A stretch of 6,663 bases of DNA from Maritimibacter sp. (GTDB taxonomy: Bacteria; Pseudomonadota; Alphaproteobacteria; Rhodobacterales; Rhodobacteraceae), in the NCBI GenBank assembly GCA_020441225.1, contig JAGRMP010000159.1:1-6663 (forward strand). The letters run 5' to 3'. Shown here piece after piece: positions 5,325-6,663 of the stretch (within the stretch, counting starts at the first letter, position 1; each line of letters opens with the position of its first letter). Position numbers and translations under genes: made by a program. The notes under the pieces are model-generated. The model was not told the origin of the DNA. It worked only from the letters and a program-made list of their open reading frames with translations, and did not search any database.

Positions 5325-6663
5325 ATGTCCGTGCCCTATCCCCCGAGACCCCTGGCCGCCCTTGGCCTCACCGCGCTGGGCGGTGGCGATGCCGAGGTCA
5401 CGGGCCTCTCGGTCGATAGCCGCAAGACCAAGCCCGGACACCTGTTCGCCGCGCTGCCCGGTACCCGGATGCACGGGGCCGAGTTCATCCCATTTGCGCT
5501 GAGGATGGGGGCGGTGGCGGTGCTGACCGACAAGGAGGGCGCGCGGCTTGCCCATGACGTGCTCGACGAAAACCCCGACATCGCGCTGGTGGTGGCCGAG
5601 GATCCGCGCGCCGCGCTCGCCTATGCCGCGGCGCTGTTCTACGGCCGCCAGCCCAAGGTGATGGTCGCGGTGACCGGCACCAACGGCAAGACCTCGGTCG
5701 CGTCGTTCGCCCGGCAGATCTGGCACCTGCTCGGCCACGAGGCGGTCAATATCGGCACCACCGGGGTCGAGGGCTCCTACGCCGCGCCGACCGGCATGAC
5801 CACGCCCGAGCCGATCACGCTGCATGAGCTTCTGGCCGACATGGCGCTCCACGGTGTGACACACGGGGCGATGGAGGCCTCGTCGCACGGGCTCGCGCAG
5901 CGCCGGCTCGACGGGGTCCACCTGGGGGCGGCGGGTTTCACCAATTTCACCCAGGATCACCTTGATTACCATGCAACTTTCGAGGAGTACTTTGCCGCTA
6001 AGGAAGGGCTTTTCAGCCGCGTCCTGCCCGAGGACGGCACCGCGGTGCTCAACATCGACGACCTCAAGGGCCAGCTCCTCGCCAAGCGGGCGGAAGCGCG
6101 GGGGCAGAAGGTGATCACCGTCGGCCACGACGAGAGCGCCGATCTCCGGATCACCGCGCAGCGGTTCGGCGCGACCGGGCAGGAGCTGCGGTTCCACTGG
6201 CGCAAACAGCCCCAGCAGGTCCGGCTCAACCTGATCGGCGGGTTCCAGGCGGAAAACGTGCTCGTCGCCGCCGGGCTGGCGATTGCGACCGGGTCCGAGG
6301 CGCAGGCGGTGTTCGACACGTTCGACGATCTTTCCACCGTGCGCGGGCGGATGCAGCTCGTGGCGCGGCGGGCGAACGGGGCCGCGGTCTTTGTCGACTA
6401 CGCCCATACGCCCGACGCGGTCGCGACCGCGCTCCAGGCGCTGCGCCCGCATGTGATGGGCCGGATCGTGGTGGTGCTCGGCGCCGGCGGCGACCGCGAC
6501 CGGGCGAAACGCCCGCTGATGGGGCAGGCGGCGGCGGAACATGCCGACGTGGTGATCGTGACCGACGACAACCCGCGCTCGGAAGACCCGGCAGCGATCC
6601 GCGCGGCGGTGATGGAAGGCTGCCCCGAGGCCAACGAGGTCGGCGACCGGGCCGAGGCGATCC
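5325..6663 (+). CDS. murE: UDP-MurNAc-tripeptide synthetase MurE, meso-DAP type (3' truncated)
   Basis: MurE is the cytoplasmic ATP-dependent ligase that adds the third stem-peptide residue to UDP-MurNAc-L-Ala-D-Glu. The frame runs off the window after 446 codons; the family is usually near 490-500 residues, so roughly the last tenth is missing. Visible: the UDP-binding region DSRKTKPGHLFAALPG (31-46), the ATP P-loop GTNGKTS (118-124), TTPEP (159-163), the substrate-region DHLDYH with the lysine expected to be carbamylated (Lys226 in FAAKEG), YAHTPDA (359-365) and DNPRSEDP starting at 415. DNPR marks specificity for meso-diaminopimelate instead of lysine, as expected for a Gram-negative wall. 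ATG 5325 has GAGGAGG (5313-5319) 5 nt upstream, overlapping the ftsI stop. The downstream gene would be expected to be murF, outside the window. Confidence 0.97.
   Translation, partial: MSVPYPPRPLAALGLTALGGGDAEVTGLSVDSRKTKPGHLFAALPGTRMHGAEFIPFALRMGAVAVLTDKEGARLAHDVLDENPDIALVVAEDPRAALAYAAALFYGRQPKVMVAVTGTNGKTSVASFARQIWHLLGHEAVNIGTTGVEGSYAAPTGMTTPEPITLHELLADMALHGVTHGAMEASSHGLAQRRLDGVHLGAAGFTNFTQDHLDYHATFEEYFAAKEGLFSRVLPEDGTAVLNIDDLKGQLLAKRAEARGQKVITVGHDESADLRITAQRFGATGQELRFHWRKQPQQVRLNLIGGFQAENVLVAAGLAIATGSEAQAVFDTFDDLSTVRGRMQLVARRANGAAVFVDYAHTPDAVATALQALRPHVMGRIVVVLGAGGDRDRAKRPLMGQAAAEHADVVIVTDDNPRSEDPAAIRAAVMEGCPEANEVGDRAEAI

Noticed and set aside
1..6663. CRISPR array, insertion sequence, tRNA or phage element
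   Set aside because: No regularly spaced repeats with unique spacers, no transposase-like frame with terminal repeats and no cloverleaf sequence were seen. The 21-bp inverted repeat encloses no transposase and matches operator boxes instead.

Overview
The window is strongly GC-rich and carries the left end of a division and cell wall (dcw) cluster, all on the + strand: mraZ, rsmH, ftsL, ftsI and a 3'-truncated murE. Protein style (a short FtsL read as part of the operon, a 593-residue FtsI with the variant GSTFK active site, a DAP-type MurE), near-total use of G/C at third codon positions, and an unusually long mraZ leader with a strong terminator-like hairpin all point to an alphaproteobacterium of the Rhodobacteraceae/Roseobacteraceae. 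The species cannot be named from this sequence.

Layout. Bases 1-161 hold no convincing gene, only a weak promoter candidate. A VOC-fold (PhnB/YjdN-like) protein gene occupies 162-620. From 621 to 1663 there is about 1 kb without an intact gene. It holds, left to right: a possible frameshifted minus-strand gene remnant (608-929); a distal set of TGGGA-type MraZ boxes (935-1000); six GANTC sites packed into 57 bp at 10-11 bp spacing (1054-1110); a stretch with nothing assignable (1111-1201); an AT-rich patch (1202-1245); a perfect 12-bp palindrome with two CTAG (1319-1330); a proximal triple MraZ box in inverted orientation (1358-1382); and a leader of about 270 nt that ends in a 13-bp hairpin plus U-rich tail (1560-1605). 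This leader matches in layout the mraZ 5' leader known from Rhodobacter sphaeroides, where termination releases the sRNA UpsM. mraZ then starts at a GTG at 1664.

The genes form one tightly packed operon. mraZ/rsmH share one base (TGATG), rsmH/ftsL share one base (TGATG), ftsL/ftsI overlap by four bases (ATGA), and ftsI/murE are 10 bp apart. Each gene has a purine-rich ribosome binding site. MraZ would bind the boxes and set operon output; RsmH methylates 16S rRNA; FtsL and FtsI are divisome parts, with FtsI making septal peptidoglycan cross-links; MurE adds meso-diaminopimelate to the cytoplasmic precursor that FtsI later cross-links.

The most interesting part is the control region. It combines (i) an attenuator/sRNA leader with a possible competing antiterminator helix, (ii) a 21-bp exact inverted copy of the MraZ operator core 364 bp upstream of the proximal one, and (iii) a helically phased GANTC (CcrM methylation) cluster lying between the two. 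This suggests that the dcw operon may be controlled by MraZ, by cell-cycle DNA methylation and by premature termination together. That combination is an inference from sequence.
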